NCBI GenBank assembly: GCA_951799445.1
Contig: OX637287.1
Span: 42,313,724 to 42,377,723 of the forward strand
From: Pseudisothecium myosuroides
Lineage: Eukaryota; Streptophyta; Bryopsida; Hypnales; Lembophyllaceae
DNA length: 64,000 bases
Direction: 5' to 3'
Position 1 is the stretch's first letter, and every line of letters starts with the position of its first letter. Positions 50,201 to 60,845 of this stretch are shown piece after piece. Below the pieces are notes generated by a model, which ran no database searches, had not been told where the DNA came from, and was given only the letters and a program-made list of their open reading frames with translations. The position numbers and the translations under genes are program-made.

Positions 50201-53200
50201 GATGAAATTTGACTCTTGCTCTTAAAAGACAATAATAATTTGGCTATTTTGACTGAAAAAAATGAAAATTTTCTACACGAAAAATAGCCAACACCTTTGG
50301 TGAAAAATTGTGCAATAAGAAAACACTGCTGACATGTGACAGAGAGAAGCTTCAGCTTGGGCCTTACCACCCACACGATGACCCTTGATCTGCTCCATGG
50401 CTGTGATGTGTGATACCTCATAAAAGTCGACTGTCGAGTATAACTGATATTGTTGACCACAAGCTCTGCAAATTAAAACAGGAAGAAATCATTGATTTTA
50501 AGTTGCAAACAACTAATATTTCGTTAAAATGGTGGTATTCCACAAACTTGGCACTTTTGCACTTAGATCGTGCAGTCTAAAATCTATACCTGTCATAAAA
50601 ATGAATGCAAAAATGCCACATGAAATACCACCATTTTAACAAAATTTCCCATAAACTAAACATCCATAACACTAATATGGATGCTTGCATCACTTCTACA
50701 TTCAAAGCAATTCTCAACCAATTTGACAATTATCCTTGTGCCCCAAATGAGATGCACAAAATCCATCAATATTGGTAACTAGAATTGATATAGATCTTAA
50801 GTTTAGTACAATCATGTTAAACCTTGCCATTTTTTATCAAAACCAAAGTAACAACTCAACACACATGTGAAGAATGAAGAAAGACAAAACCGATTTTGCC
50901 TCAATTGTTTGAACATGTCAATGAAGGAGAAAGCTTGTAATAAATTGGACAATATTTTGAAATGCATGTTGAAATTTGGACACCCCCAAACAAATTTTTT
51001 TTAACCTTGCAAGACTAACGACATGTATCACTAGAATTACATGAAGAGTTAATCTAGTGTTGCAATATTAATAATTACCTGCCATGCCATTAGGAGATGT
51101 TGACTTGTGAGCTTCCACTTCCCATTTTTTCCAAGTATAAACCTGAAACAATTTCAATAGGTCAAGGATACTAAAATCAATAAGGACTTCCAATCAATAA
51201 TAGACCAACCAACTGACCGACCTTTGTTATCATCAACAACTCATCTCTCTCAATGGATACATGTACACCAATTGAAAGGAAAAGATTTCAATCTAAAGAG
51301 GAACAAAATAAACCATTAAGATTAAGGGATCAAATAGCCTCATGATTTCTAGGTCCAATTCCTTCCTCCAATGTCAATCCTCCATTGTAGTGGGCCGTTT
51401 GTAGGCTTTTTTCAATTCAAGAAATCCTTCCTTGGCATGAATGTATCCACTGATTAAAGCCTACTCCTATATATAGGTTACATATTGGTTTAAATGTTTT
51501 AAATCAAAGCAGAAACTATCCTCTATCGTACACTTCATAGAGTACACTTTACATTTATACTCTCAACTCAACTACAAACAATGCTTGCTACAAGATAACA
51601 TGGAAGACTTGGTTGATGAAAGCTTGCCTTCAAAAGGGCAAGAGCCATAGTGATCAAGGTATAGAACACATGGATTGTAGCTAAAACAAAGATGAAGATG
51701 TGTAACTTATGAAGAGCATCGTACGACACAAATGGCTCGTGTCCCTGGTCAAACACATGAAAGGAATTGGTCCAAAAGTTTAAATCTCAAGGTAAGCATT
51801 AAAACGGAATAGTTTTAGAATACTCATAGCTTTTATATACAAAGATCATTAAATGCATTCTATGGTGCATCGGAATCCTCTTCAAATTGCCAACAAGAGC
51901 ATATCACTTTTGATCAATTCATAATATGGTTGAAAGTCTCTCCTTACCGCTGGACAAGAAAACGTAGTAGCTGCTGCCAAGAGTCTCCGCCGCCCATGCT
52001 CCTGCTCAACCATGGAGGAGAAATCTGATGGTCTTGGCATTTGGAATTTCTGGGTTTTCGTAGCACTTGTAGCCTCATACTTGCAAGGGGACCATTTTTT
52101 GTATAGAGATGACTTGATGCAAATCTTTGAAATTGGCTCTTGTAGGATGGCAAGTGTCAAGGAAATGAATCCTAGCAACAACAATTCTGTTGAACATTAC
52201 AAATGAAAAATTAGCACCTACAAATGAGACATAATAATAACCCTAACCGGCTTGGCTAAGAGACCATCGTGAATGGAGAGCACAGGAAACTCATATCGCG
52301 TTCCCGGTGTTGATTCCCGGTGAGTCTCACTTTTCCCATTGAACTTGGAAATTTGACACCTGTAAAAACTTTACTAATAACAGTAATTTTGGACACATGT
52401 TGCAACTAGACATACACAGGGAAAAATGAGACTCGCCAGGAATCATCACCGGGAATGCGATATGAGTTTCCTGTGGAGTCTGTTGGAGAGTAGTTTGATT
52501 AGCCATGCCTCATGAGCATGGCAAGCAAGCACTATCTTTGATGGTGTCTCCTATCAAAGAGAGACACCACAAATTAAACTCCTCAAACAAACAAATAATT
52601 TCAATTTTATGGATACAATTCAGACCAAGTGTTGAAACTGTGACACTCAATTTATACAAAGCTCTAAAAACTAAGAATAGTGTACATTTCTTAAGTTTCT
52701 GGTCAGCCGTCCAGAAAAAAAAGCCAATGTCGTGAATATATCGAAGTTGGTGTTAAATGGCCATGTATGCAAATCATCACACCGTCTCCTCAGAGAATCT
52801 ATTGTTCTTTAAGTTATGTTTATATATCTCCTAGGTCTTAATGAAACACTGCCAATTAGTGCACATCGTATAGCAAATCTGTAGAAAGCTTGCTTGATCG
52901 AGCAATTATGGCTTCGAAACAAATCCAAAGCTCAGAAGCCAAATTCAGAAGCCAGGAAGCACTCACCATCTTTCATCTTTTGCAAAGCATGATACATCGA
53001 TTTCCGCTTTCTCCGATGCAAGACCTGCCCACAAACACATTCCCCACACAGCAATTCCACGTTGAGTATGAGTGATCATCTAGCACTTGTCAAAAACCAT
53101 CATCTCAACAACAAAACAAAGGGATACAGCTGCTATTAGCACCAGGAACACAGACATATATATATATATATACCTCTGCCCTAAAACAGAACTGGGCACT

Positions 53201-54237
53201 TTGCCTAGATTTCATCATCCCCTCTTATTGAAATGAAACTAAAAGCTAAAAACAGCATTCTTTCAAACTCCCAACATGTTTTAAAATTTTGTTTCGAAAG
53301 AGATTTTGCATGACACCACTTATAGAAGCAGCATTGAGAGGTCAAAACAACATCCTTCAACCTCCCAATTCCCAGAGTTGTTTTTCAACGTTGGTTCAAC
53401 AGAGGATTTGCAGTGAATCCCTTGTTAAAACAACATTGCAAGATTTAAACCAGAGTTGTGCCAGTATCGCACTTTTTCACTAACAATGTAAATACTGGTA
53501 TTGAAGAAGAGGGGAAAAAAAATTCAAATGAGGGTACAGGTATTGGCTAATTTTTTCGTAATTTTAAATACCTTCCATATATAATAATGCATTATTTTGC
53601 CAGAGTACATAAGTTTGACCTAGGTATTTATCCTGAGGTATCACCTACATAGTTGCCATGAATAACTGATATAATACCATGCATTGTTGATATAATAATA
53701 CCTATGCATTATTAATATTGATACCGTGCACCATTGTTACTGATATAACGGTGTCCAACCCTACATACCCACACAACTCTGGTTAAAATAACCTCGCAAA
53801 GTTGTATTTTCAAAGTTGCTTCAATTCAACAGAGTGTTTGCATTAATATTTAACGCTTTCAACACAGGAAGCAAAATAGGTTCTACTCTAAAATATTAGC
53901 CTTGACAAAACGCCAGTTTATGTCCCACCCCCACCACGAGAAACATTGCATACTAGCGTTTGAGACTGAAGTGTAAGCAGCTTTAATGATGTACCACAGC
54001 CATTCGAACTACTGTAGTACTATTCAACCTCCTTAAAAAAGGAAACAAGAGCTAATTCCATTCCAATTTCTGCAAATTTAAGGACTGAGAAATCATCAGC
54101 TGACTTACATTCCCGAGCCAATGCAACGAGCGCTCCACCACGAAGGAGATGACCACAAATATGGTGGCCACCGTGGCCAGCGCCCATGTGGGCGTAAACT
54201 CCAGCGACCGTGTCTCTCCAGTCGTCGGCCCCGCCAT
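44218..54237 (-). CDS. MLO: MLO-family seven-transmembrane calmodulin-binding protein, 597 aa, 16 exons
   Basis: Exons: 54109-54237, 52967-53024, 51948-52186, 51628-51744, 51079-51142, 50368-50465, 49614-49682, 49158-49243, 48913-48962, 48492-48532, 46879-47058, 46080-46115, 45862-45932, 45392-45452, 44702-44913, 44218-44500. They total 1794 nt, in phase throughout. Family marks: [10 protein letters not shown] at the N-terminus, [77 protein letters not shown], and [20 protein letters not shown]. The calmodulin-binding helix is about residues 440-465 with W454. MLO proteins sit in the plasma membrane as calcium channels in pollen tube, root and powdery-mildew-related signalling. Intron 4 uses a GC donor; all others are GT-AG. 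An in-frame ATG at 54276 would add 13 residues. Which MLO clade it belongs to was not determined. Confidence 0.93.
47237..47522. mobile_element. MITE in MLO intron 10
   Basis: Inverted ends GTGTAGGGTGCTCT...AAAGCGACC and GGTCGCTTTAAGAGCAC...CTACC enclose about 285 bp. It lies between exons 11 and 10. A target duplication could not be fixed. Confidence 0.65.
47806..48449 (+). mobile_element. TTAA element, family D, in MLO intron 10
   Basis: The left end GTAATGCCTAAATGCCCAAGG (TTAA mutated) and the right end CCTTGGGCATTTAGGGGTTAA form inverted repeats of about 20 bp. It is a 644-bp internally deleted relative of 13616-14822 and ends only 43 bp from exon 10. Confidence 0.78.
50524..50639. mobile_element. 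116-bp TTAA MITE in MLO intron 5
   Basis: TTAAAATGGTGGTATT at the left is inverted as AATACCACCATTTTAA at the right; similarity continues inward through TGGCA and TTTTGCA. The whole element is nearly a hairpin. Confidence 0.75.
52281..52475. mobile_element. 195-bp MITE in MLO intron 2
   Basis: About 47-bp inverted repeats starting CACAGGAAACTCATATCGC and ending GCGATATGAGTTTCCTGTG, flanked by GAG on both sides (3-bp duplication). CACAG ends and a 3-bp duplication fit CACTA-like or Harbinger-like elements. Confidence 0.75.
53155..53172. repeat. (TA)n microsatellite in MLO intron 1
   Basis: Nine TA units. Confidence 0.85.
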
Positions 54238-54299
54238 CTCCACCAAAGTAAATACCGAAAAAACAAAAAAATCCAATGCTACTAACCTTCTAGACTGTC

Positions 54300-54620
54300 T
54301 CTCTTAATGCTTCCGCAAGAACTACAATCCAATCCAAACCTTCTAGACTAGCTCTTCCAGTATATGCCTAAATAACTCCAATCCAGTGCAAACGTTCTCT
54401 AGCAAAACAATATATCTCTTCTAATATATCCCCAACCAACTCTAATCCAAACCTTCTGTATGATCTCTTCCAATGTACGCCCAAAGTAAAGAAGTCCTAC
54501 GATACCCTATGCAAACCTTCTCTAACTCTTCCGATAAATCCCCAGATAACTCCAATCCAAAGTTCCAAACCTTCGCTACCTCTATCACTCCGAATCCCCA
54601 ACTATCTTCAGCTATCTGAT
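54300..54620. repeat. Degenerate tandem units, MLO 5' flank
   Basis: The words AACTCCAATCCA, AACCTTCT and CTCTTCCA recur at spacings of roughly 70-85 bp, about four to five times. It lies just upstream of the MLO start, so it may be in the 5' untranslated region or promoter. Confidence 0.6.
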
Positions 54621-54902
54621 GTGCTCGAGACGAAGCTTCACCATTTCACCACAACCAATCCAAGTCCCTGCAAATATTCCCATTCAATACACTGCTGTAG
54701 GTTCTTGTGATCGATTGACTACAGCGACTTCTTATCACGACGCTGACTCAAATCCTGTTCCTCAGTAATACTTTTAATTCCTCTCTAACTGACTGTATCG
54801 ACCAATATGTCTGATATTGATCTCCACTTCTCCAAATCCCCAAATACTGCAACTAAATTTGCCGATACACACTAGCAACGCCGGCCATGGCCAGTGTAAG
54901 TG

Positions 54903-54964
54903 AAGCTCGAAGATCAGGTCATTTGTTTCAAAAAAAAAAAAAAAAAAAAAAGCTCGAAGATCAG
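54903..54964 (+). mobile_element. Minimal poly(A) retroposition scar
   Basis: A 15-bp direct repeat AAGCTCGAAGATCAG (54903-54917 and 54950-54964) encloses only about 11 bases plus a run of about 20 A. This is the structure left by target-primed reverse transcription of a severely 5'-truncated transcript. Confidence 0.7.
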
Positions 54965-55853
54965 TTAGTAACTTACTTGCAAAGGAACTCTAGACACCCT
55001 TCCGCTGCAGAGTGCAGACTGTTTCAACCTTCCAGGTTTCAGGGACTGACTTGACAGGGACGGATGTCTATTAACGTAATAACTTCCCGTACTGTAAGTA
55101 CTTACGCTCGTACTGGCGGCATTTAATTCCTATCTAAGTCCTGTCCAAACTGAAGTCATTCTTTTTCCCATTCCCTTACAGTACACAAGTGTGGCAATAA
55201 ATCACGCAGTAAGACTCTGGTTATTATAAGCCTCTCGCACACAGTGACACACACCTCCTCTGTGAAGAGTATTTTCTTACGTTTTGAAGAATTGAAAGAT
55301 TCGGTTGTAATAAGTTAGTTCAATCTGTGCAAAGGAAGTGCAGAAAACTGAGAAAACTGGATGCTTGATAGTCGATGATCGAGCTCAAGCTTCAGTACTT
55401 GTGAGTACTTACAGTATGCTCTAGACTTATGTGAGTACTTATTCATATTCTTGACTTGGAAAAGTGATTAGTGTGTGTGGAAAGATAAGGAGGCTGCTGG
55501 AATTGTAATGTTTATTTGAGAAGATGCAATTAATGAAGGCTTGCGGTGGAATGCGTGTGGCGTTTTTGTTGAACAGATTTTTTTTTCGTACGGAGTATAA
55601 CTTAGACAAATGACGTACAGTAGAGTGCCTGTGCAGTTCAATTTCTGCCTCACTCGATCAATGCGCTCAGTTAGTTGTTGCCACCTATGTGGGGGTTTGT
55701 TAAGAAAGTGGAGATTTTTTGTTTCATTTGCAGCCTTTCAGTTAGGGTCAAGGGTTGAATGGAACCATCTGAAATCCGACAATTCAGAAGTTTCTACGAG
55801 ACTTTTGTGTAATTTTCAGTGCGTGTGTACTGAATATGTATGGGCATCATGTC
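54965..55853. other. MLO upstream region, no gene recognised
   Basis: Contains repeated GTACTTA words around 55088-55140 and 55391-55445 (AGTACTTAC and its inverse). No coding gene supported. Confidence 0.4.
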
Positions 55854-56165
55854 AGGCCGGCCACCCCGGATAACGTCAGTGCGCTGATGCCAAGGTAAGA
55901 GTATACGGCCATTGTGGTCCCTTTGGTCACTGCACATGTTTAGAGCATCGCCACGGCTGCTCCAAATCTGGCTCAAACCCGGGGAGTGGCCGGGCCCAAC
56001 CGATTTTATTGCCCCACAGCACGGACGCGGACTCACTCAAAACGTCCGGCCACTTCAAGTTTTTAAGAGGGGCCGGGCGAATAGGAAGTCCTTGGCGCGG
56101 CTCACAATGACATTTGACTTACGTTTTACCCTGAAATCGAGGTACGGACCCCCAGCTGGCAATTA
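55854..56165. other. GC-rich patch with GAGCATC terminus
   Basis: GC-rich DNA with GGCCGG motifs and TTAGAGCATCGCCACGGCTG at about 55941. Similar patches lie at 59395-59640 and 60590-60845. The TTA-GAGCATC start is like plant PIF/Harbinger MITE ends, but a complete element was not delimited. Confidence 0.4.
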
Positions 56166-56314
56166 AAATTAACTTAAAGAATTTCTGTGCTCTGAAATTC
56201 TTTCATTTGCATGAAACAAATTGAAGAAAATACTTTCGGCCACAAGAAATATTCATTTACTTGTGCCTATCAAATTGGATTGAAAGTATTTTCAACTTTT
56301 GTTGCGTTTTGAGT

Positions 56315-59260
56315 GAGAAGAGTAGATCATTATAAACACATGGGGTGGTAGGAGGTAGAACAAACAATGTGGGATAAGTAAATTAGATGGAGTAGGAACT
56401 CAATCACTCATAGTTTATTCAAATGTAGGAGTTGTGTTAAAAGTAGAATTTCAGACCTCATTTAGGCATAATAGAATATTTTTTTTCAAAAAACTTTAAA
56501 CTAAGAAAAGTTGGCAAATTAATCTAACTTTCATTTCCAAAAATCCATTTGAGATTTTGAGTCTCCAATCAAAAGTTATGGACAAATTTCTATTCTTCAA
56601 TCATGACACTAGCTTAATCACTCAATGCTTCATGATTTTATGCAAGGCTCTAAACCAATTTATGTCGAGATGGAAAGATATAAAAACTTACATGAACAAA
56701 GATTTTTGTTTGAAATTTTGTGAGCCAAAATTAGTTTTGCCTCAAAAGTTCCAAATTGGCACTCTCTCTTCTATCAAGCTTTCTTAGAGCTTATCAATGT
56801 TTAGTATGCATGTTTCATGGAGAATTTTGTTTTCATACTCAACTTATAATCCAATTTTTAAATGGTGAACAATGTAAGTGTATTTAATTGCAACATTTAT
56901 CCTAAATCACCATAATAAATTATTGCCTAAAATTTAGTACAATTGATGAAGGTAATATATACTATAAAAAACAAGATAGTATAAGGTTGGTTTTTATAAA
57001 TATTTAATTAGAGTTCTCCAAACTCATTGTTTTTTCTAATATGTGTTTTAAAAGGTATCTTCTAATTAAAGTGAATTGAAATCTTCTTTCAATTTCTTGC
57101 AAGATATAATAATATTAATTATTTACAGATGATCTTTTGGAACATAAAAAGAGTATTTACCTTAAAATTCTTCAGCTATGTATATTATCCTTAGTTCCCT
57201 ATTTAGTATTGATGGCTCGTAATATAAACGTATTTTGAACTTTTGCTTTATTATTATAAAACTTATCAGAGTGGACATTAATTACAAGATAGCTTGTCAA
57301 ATAGATACATTGCAACACCATTAGTTAAAAGTTAAAAATTTTAGTTTTTGTCTTGTATCATACAAAAGTGAGTTCGCACTATAAGTTGGAATATTGAAAT
57401 CTCATAGAATGGATCTTGATTCTAAAAAAGTTGTCAACTTATTTTAACCCCTTAAGGACTAGACAATCAAATTTCAAACAATGGATGAACATAAACACAT
57501 TCCAAGCATACAAAATTGGAGTTTTTATGTCCATCAATATTTTGGAAGATTCTTGTATTAGTTCTTTAACATTTATATAGTATAGATTTTGAAGACCTTG
57601 CTTTGCAAGCATTCTATAATTCAAAGGATACTAGTAGGTTTGGCTTAAAAAATAACTTTTTTAGTTTAAAAAATGATTAAAAAGATAAAATAAGAATCGC
57701 TATGAAATTAGATATTAACATTTTGAATTTAAAGGAAAAAAACTCTTGTAAAGATCAATCTACAATCAATTTTAGAAGGAAGCTTTAATCTTGACTTCTA
57801 ATTATATTGGAAAATATTGCGGTTTGAGTTCTACCACATGTATATATATATATATATATATGGATCATATTTTACATCTATTGTTCGAGTCATCATTAAT
57901 TTCTTCTAAGTTACATTTATAACACATCTTCACAATTTTGAAAATATAGACTATCCTTTGTCCTTAAGGGGTTAAAGAAAAGTCATGCTCTATTAAATCT
58001 CAAATTTAATAATGGTTTAAATAGAAAACAAAATGGATGGATTGTTTATTAGATATGAGATGAAATACCTACTTGACTAATTTATATGAAGAAGTTGCTT
58101 TGATATCTAAACAAAGATATAGTGTATAAATACAATATGTTTTAATACAAGTAACCTTAAACTCTCACATGAGCATAAGGTTTTCCTACTTATTCAATGT
58201 TTTCTTTACACCTAGATTGTATTATGAAGAATCTCATATTTAAATTGAAGCACTATTTTGAGGATACATACAGATATTTTTTCTCAAAATAAAAATTGGT
58301 ATATATGTTATGGTTTCAATATTATGAAAGTTAAAGAATGCTTCCATCGTATGGGTATTGATTGAATAGTGGGGTATAATTTTTTTACAAATTGCCTAAT
58401 ATGCCATTTGATTATGTTAAATTCAATTGGTATTCTTTGTAATGCACAGTGAACATTGCATTTGAAAGCAATCTCAATCAAGCATATCAATTTCAAATTT
58501 AGAAACTAAAAGCTCTATTTGTATTGAGCATTTTAAGGTATATTTTACAATTTTACACTATAATTGATTGAATACCATCAATGGTGAATTTCAAGACCCA
58601 ATTGTAAAGGAAAGTAGGAAACATCTATATGCACAACTTTTACTTCAAAATAAATCTCAAAGATAATTCAAAATTCATAGTATAGAGAGTTCAATGTTAG
58701 AGTGTGGCATGTCAAGTTTTGTAAAATAGATATCTATGTATCCTAACTAGATTTTAGCTAACTAGTTGTACATTCTACACTTCTAGTAGTCTTGTACTTC
58801 TACATTGGAAAAATTAGACATTGGTCGCAAATTCAATAACATCTCCAACCAAATTACCAAACAATGGTATTAGTATTCATTTGAAAAACTTGACTATATA
58901 GTCACTTTGTCAATTGGAAGTTATGGACAAATTTTAGAGAGAATGTTTGAAAATTTAAAAAACTTCCCTTCCAATCCTACTCTGAAATTTGTCCACAACT
59001 TTTAATTGGAGACTCGAAATCTCAAACGGATTTTTGGAGATGAAATTTAACTTGATTCTCCAACTTTTCTTAGTTCAAATTTTTTTGAAAAAAGTTATTC
59101 TACTATGCCTAAATGAGGTCTGAAATTTTACTTTTAACACAATTCCTACTTTTGAATAAACTATGAGTGGTGGAGCTCCTACTACATCTAATTTACTTAT
59201 CCCACATTGTTTGTTCTACTTCCTACCACCCAATGTGTATATAGTGAGCTTCACTTCTAA
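56315..59260. mobile_element. Foldback element, copy 1, with about 2.3-kb insertion
   Basis: The left arm 56315-56590 is inverted at about 58950-59250. The same arms are nearly adjacent in copy 2 (59826-60435). The arms contain CAAACAATGTGGGAT and TCAGACCTCATTTAGG. The direct repeat AGTTATGGACAAATTT (near 56573 and 58918) brackets the inserted 2.3 kb. Confidence 0.7.
57444..57975. mobile_element. TTAA element, 532 bp
   Basis: Ends TTAACCCCTTAAGGAC and GTCCTTAAGGGGTTAA, a perfect 12-bp inverted repeat inside TTAA. It has an (AT)n run. It lies inside the DNA inserted in foldback copy 1. Confidence 0.82.
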
Positions 59261-59394
59261 CCCTAGCACACGAAAACAAGATGGAAGTGCTTGAGAAGAA
59301 ATGAAGGTTTCCTCTTAAAGCATTGAATTGATTTTTTTGAAGTTCAAATTCTGAACCAAGAAACTGTTTTTATTGGATTTCCCATTTGGTGCCC

Positions 59395-59640
59395 CTGCCT
59401 AATGCGTCAGCCGTGGGGCAGAGGTTGAGCGGTGAAGCCCGAGTCTTCAAGTCAACTCCCCAAAGCTGCACTTGGCGCGCCTGCTGTGGCGATGCCCTTA
59501 GAGCATCCCCACAGCAGGCTGGGCAAAGAGGGACGGCGAGGGCCTCCTTGGCATGTTGACGAGATGTGGCCGGCCTGTGTGCAACTGCTCTGTCACACGG
59601 CAACACGGTGTACAAAGCCCGGCCAGGGAATCAGGCACTG
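59395..59640. other. GC-rich patch with back-to-back GAGCATC-like ends
   Basis: GCCTGCTGTGGCGATGCCC, TTA, then GAGCATCCCCACAGCAGGC form an inverted repeat about TTA at 59499. It looks like two MITE ends abutting on one target site. Confidence 0.45.
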
Positions 59641-59825
59641 TAACCAAGAAATGCAGTCTGCCATGTCTTGAAAGTTAGTTTTCTTGGGGGTTTTCGACCA
59701 GTGGAAGTTAGTTTGATTGCTTTGAAATTAAGTAATTACAAAGTTAATCTTTCAATTTACTAAATCAATGAGTTGTGGAACTACCTCTCAATATTTATGA
59801 ATCATGTCCAACTTCTTTTGTGATT

Positions 59826-60435
59826 TCAAATGAGAAGAGGAGGTCTTTATATACATTTGAGGTGGTAGGAGGTAGAACAAACAATGTGGGATATGAAATT
59901 AGAATGAATAGGAGCTCCACCACTCATAGTTAAGTCAAAAGTATGAATTGTGTTAGATGTAGGATTTCAGACCTCATTTAGGCATAGTAGAATATGTTAT
60001 TTCAAAAAACTTTGAACTAAGAAAAGTTAGAAAATAAAAATAATTTTCATCTCCAAAAATCCGATTGAGATTTCAATCCTCCAATCAAAAGTTATGGACA
60101 AATTTCAAAGAGAGTGTTTGAAAATGTCAAAAATAATTCTCTTCCAACCCCACTTTGAAATTTGTCCATAACTATTTATTGGAGACTCAAAATCTCAAAA
60201 GGATTTTTGGAGATGAAATTTAACTTGATTCACCAACTTTTCTTAGTTCAAAAGTTTTTGGAAAAAGTTATTTTACTATGCCCAAATGAGGTCTGAAATT
60301 TTAGTTTTAACACAATTCCTACTTTTGAATTAACTATGAGTGGTTGAGCTCTTACCACATCTAATTTACTTATCCCACATTGTTTGTTCTACCTCTTACT
60401 ATCCCATGTGTATATAGAGAGCTTCTCTTCTTACT
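59826..60435. mobile_element. Foldback element, copy 2, about 610 bp
   Basis: Near-palindrome: arms of about 280 bp around a short centre (GAGAGTGTTTGAAAATG). Outer arm DNA includes TCCCACATTGTTTG and TGTATATAGAGAGC, a TATA-like layout pointing outward, as in LTR or promoter sequence. Confidence 0.75.
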
Positions 60436-60589
60436 TTACTCTCATCAAAATTGAAAAAGCTTTTCTCTACAATTTTAAAACACAAATAAAGGAACCTTTA
60501 TTGTGGTTGGAAATGTATTTCTTTTTCAATTTTTTTGACACATGTAAATTTAATCTTTACTGAGGTTAAAATTACTTGTGAGAATTTAA

Positions 60590-60845
60590 GGTGGGGTCGG
60601 TGCCTCGAAGACTGGTGAAAAGGACAATTAATACCTCGAAGTTGGGTTGGAAAAGGTGGTCAAAATCTTTGGCCGGCCACGCTCAAGCGGCACTGTTTGC
60701 CAGTGCCATCCTCAAATTTGAGCGTGGCCGGGCATTATTTCGCATTTGGCAGGCCTGCCGTGGGGAAGTAAACCAGTCCAACCCCGCTCCCTGCCCGTTT
60801 TCAACGCCCTTGGCGTGTAGCTGTGCAGATGCTCTTAGACTGATT
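60590..60845. other. GC-rich patch ending GATGCTCTTAG
   Basis: Contains GGCCGGCCACGCTCAA and, inverted, TTTGAGCGTGGCCGGGC around 60690, so it holds its own hairpin, and a GATGCTCTTA terminus at 60828. No gene recognised. Confidence 0.45.

Noticed and set aside
54276..54276. Upstream in-frame ATG as the MLO start
   Set aside because: It cannot be excluded, but the extra MDFFVFSVFTLVE would add a hydrophobic stretch before the usual short extracellular N-terminus of MLO proteins, so 54237 was preferred.
55610..56166. Short open frames in the GC-rich patch
   Set aside because: Length is expected from GC-rich composition in a repeat-like patch; no domain or splice context.
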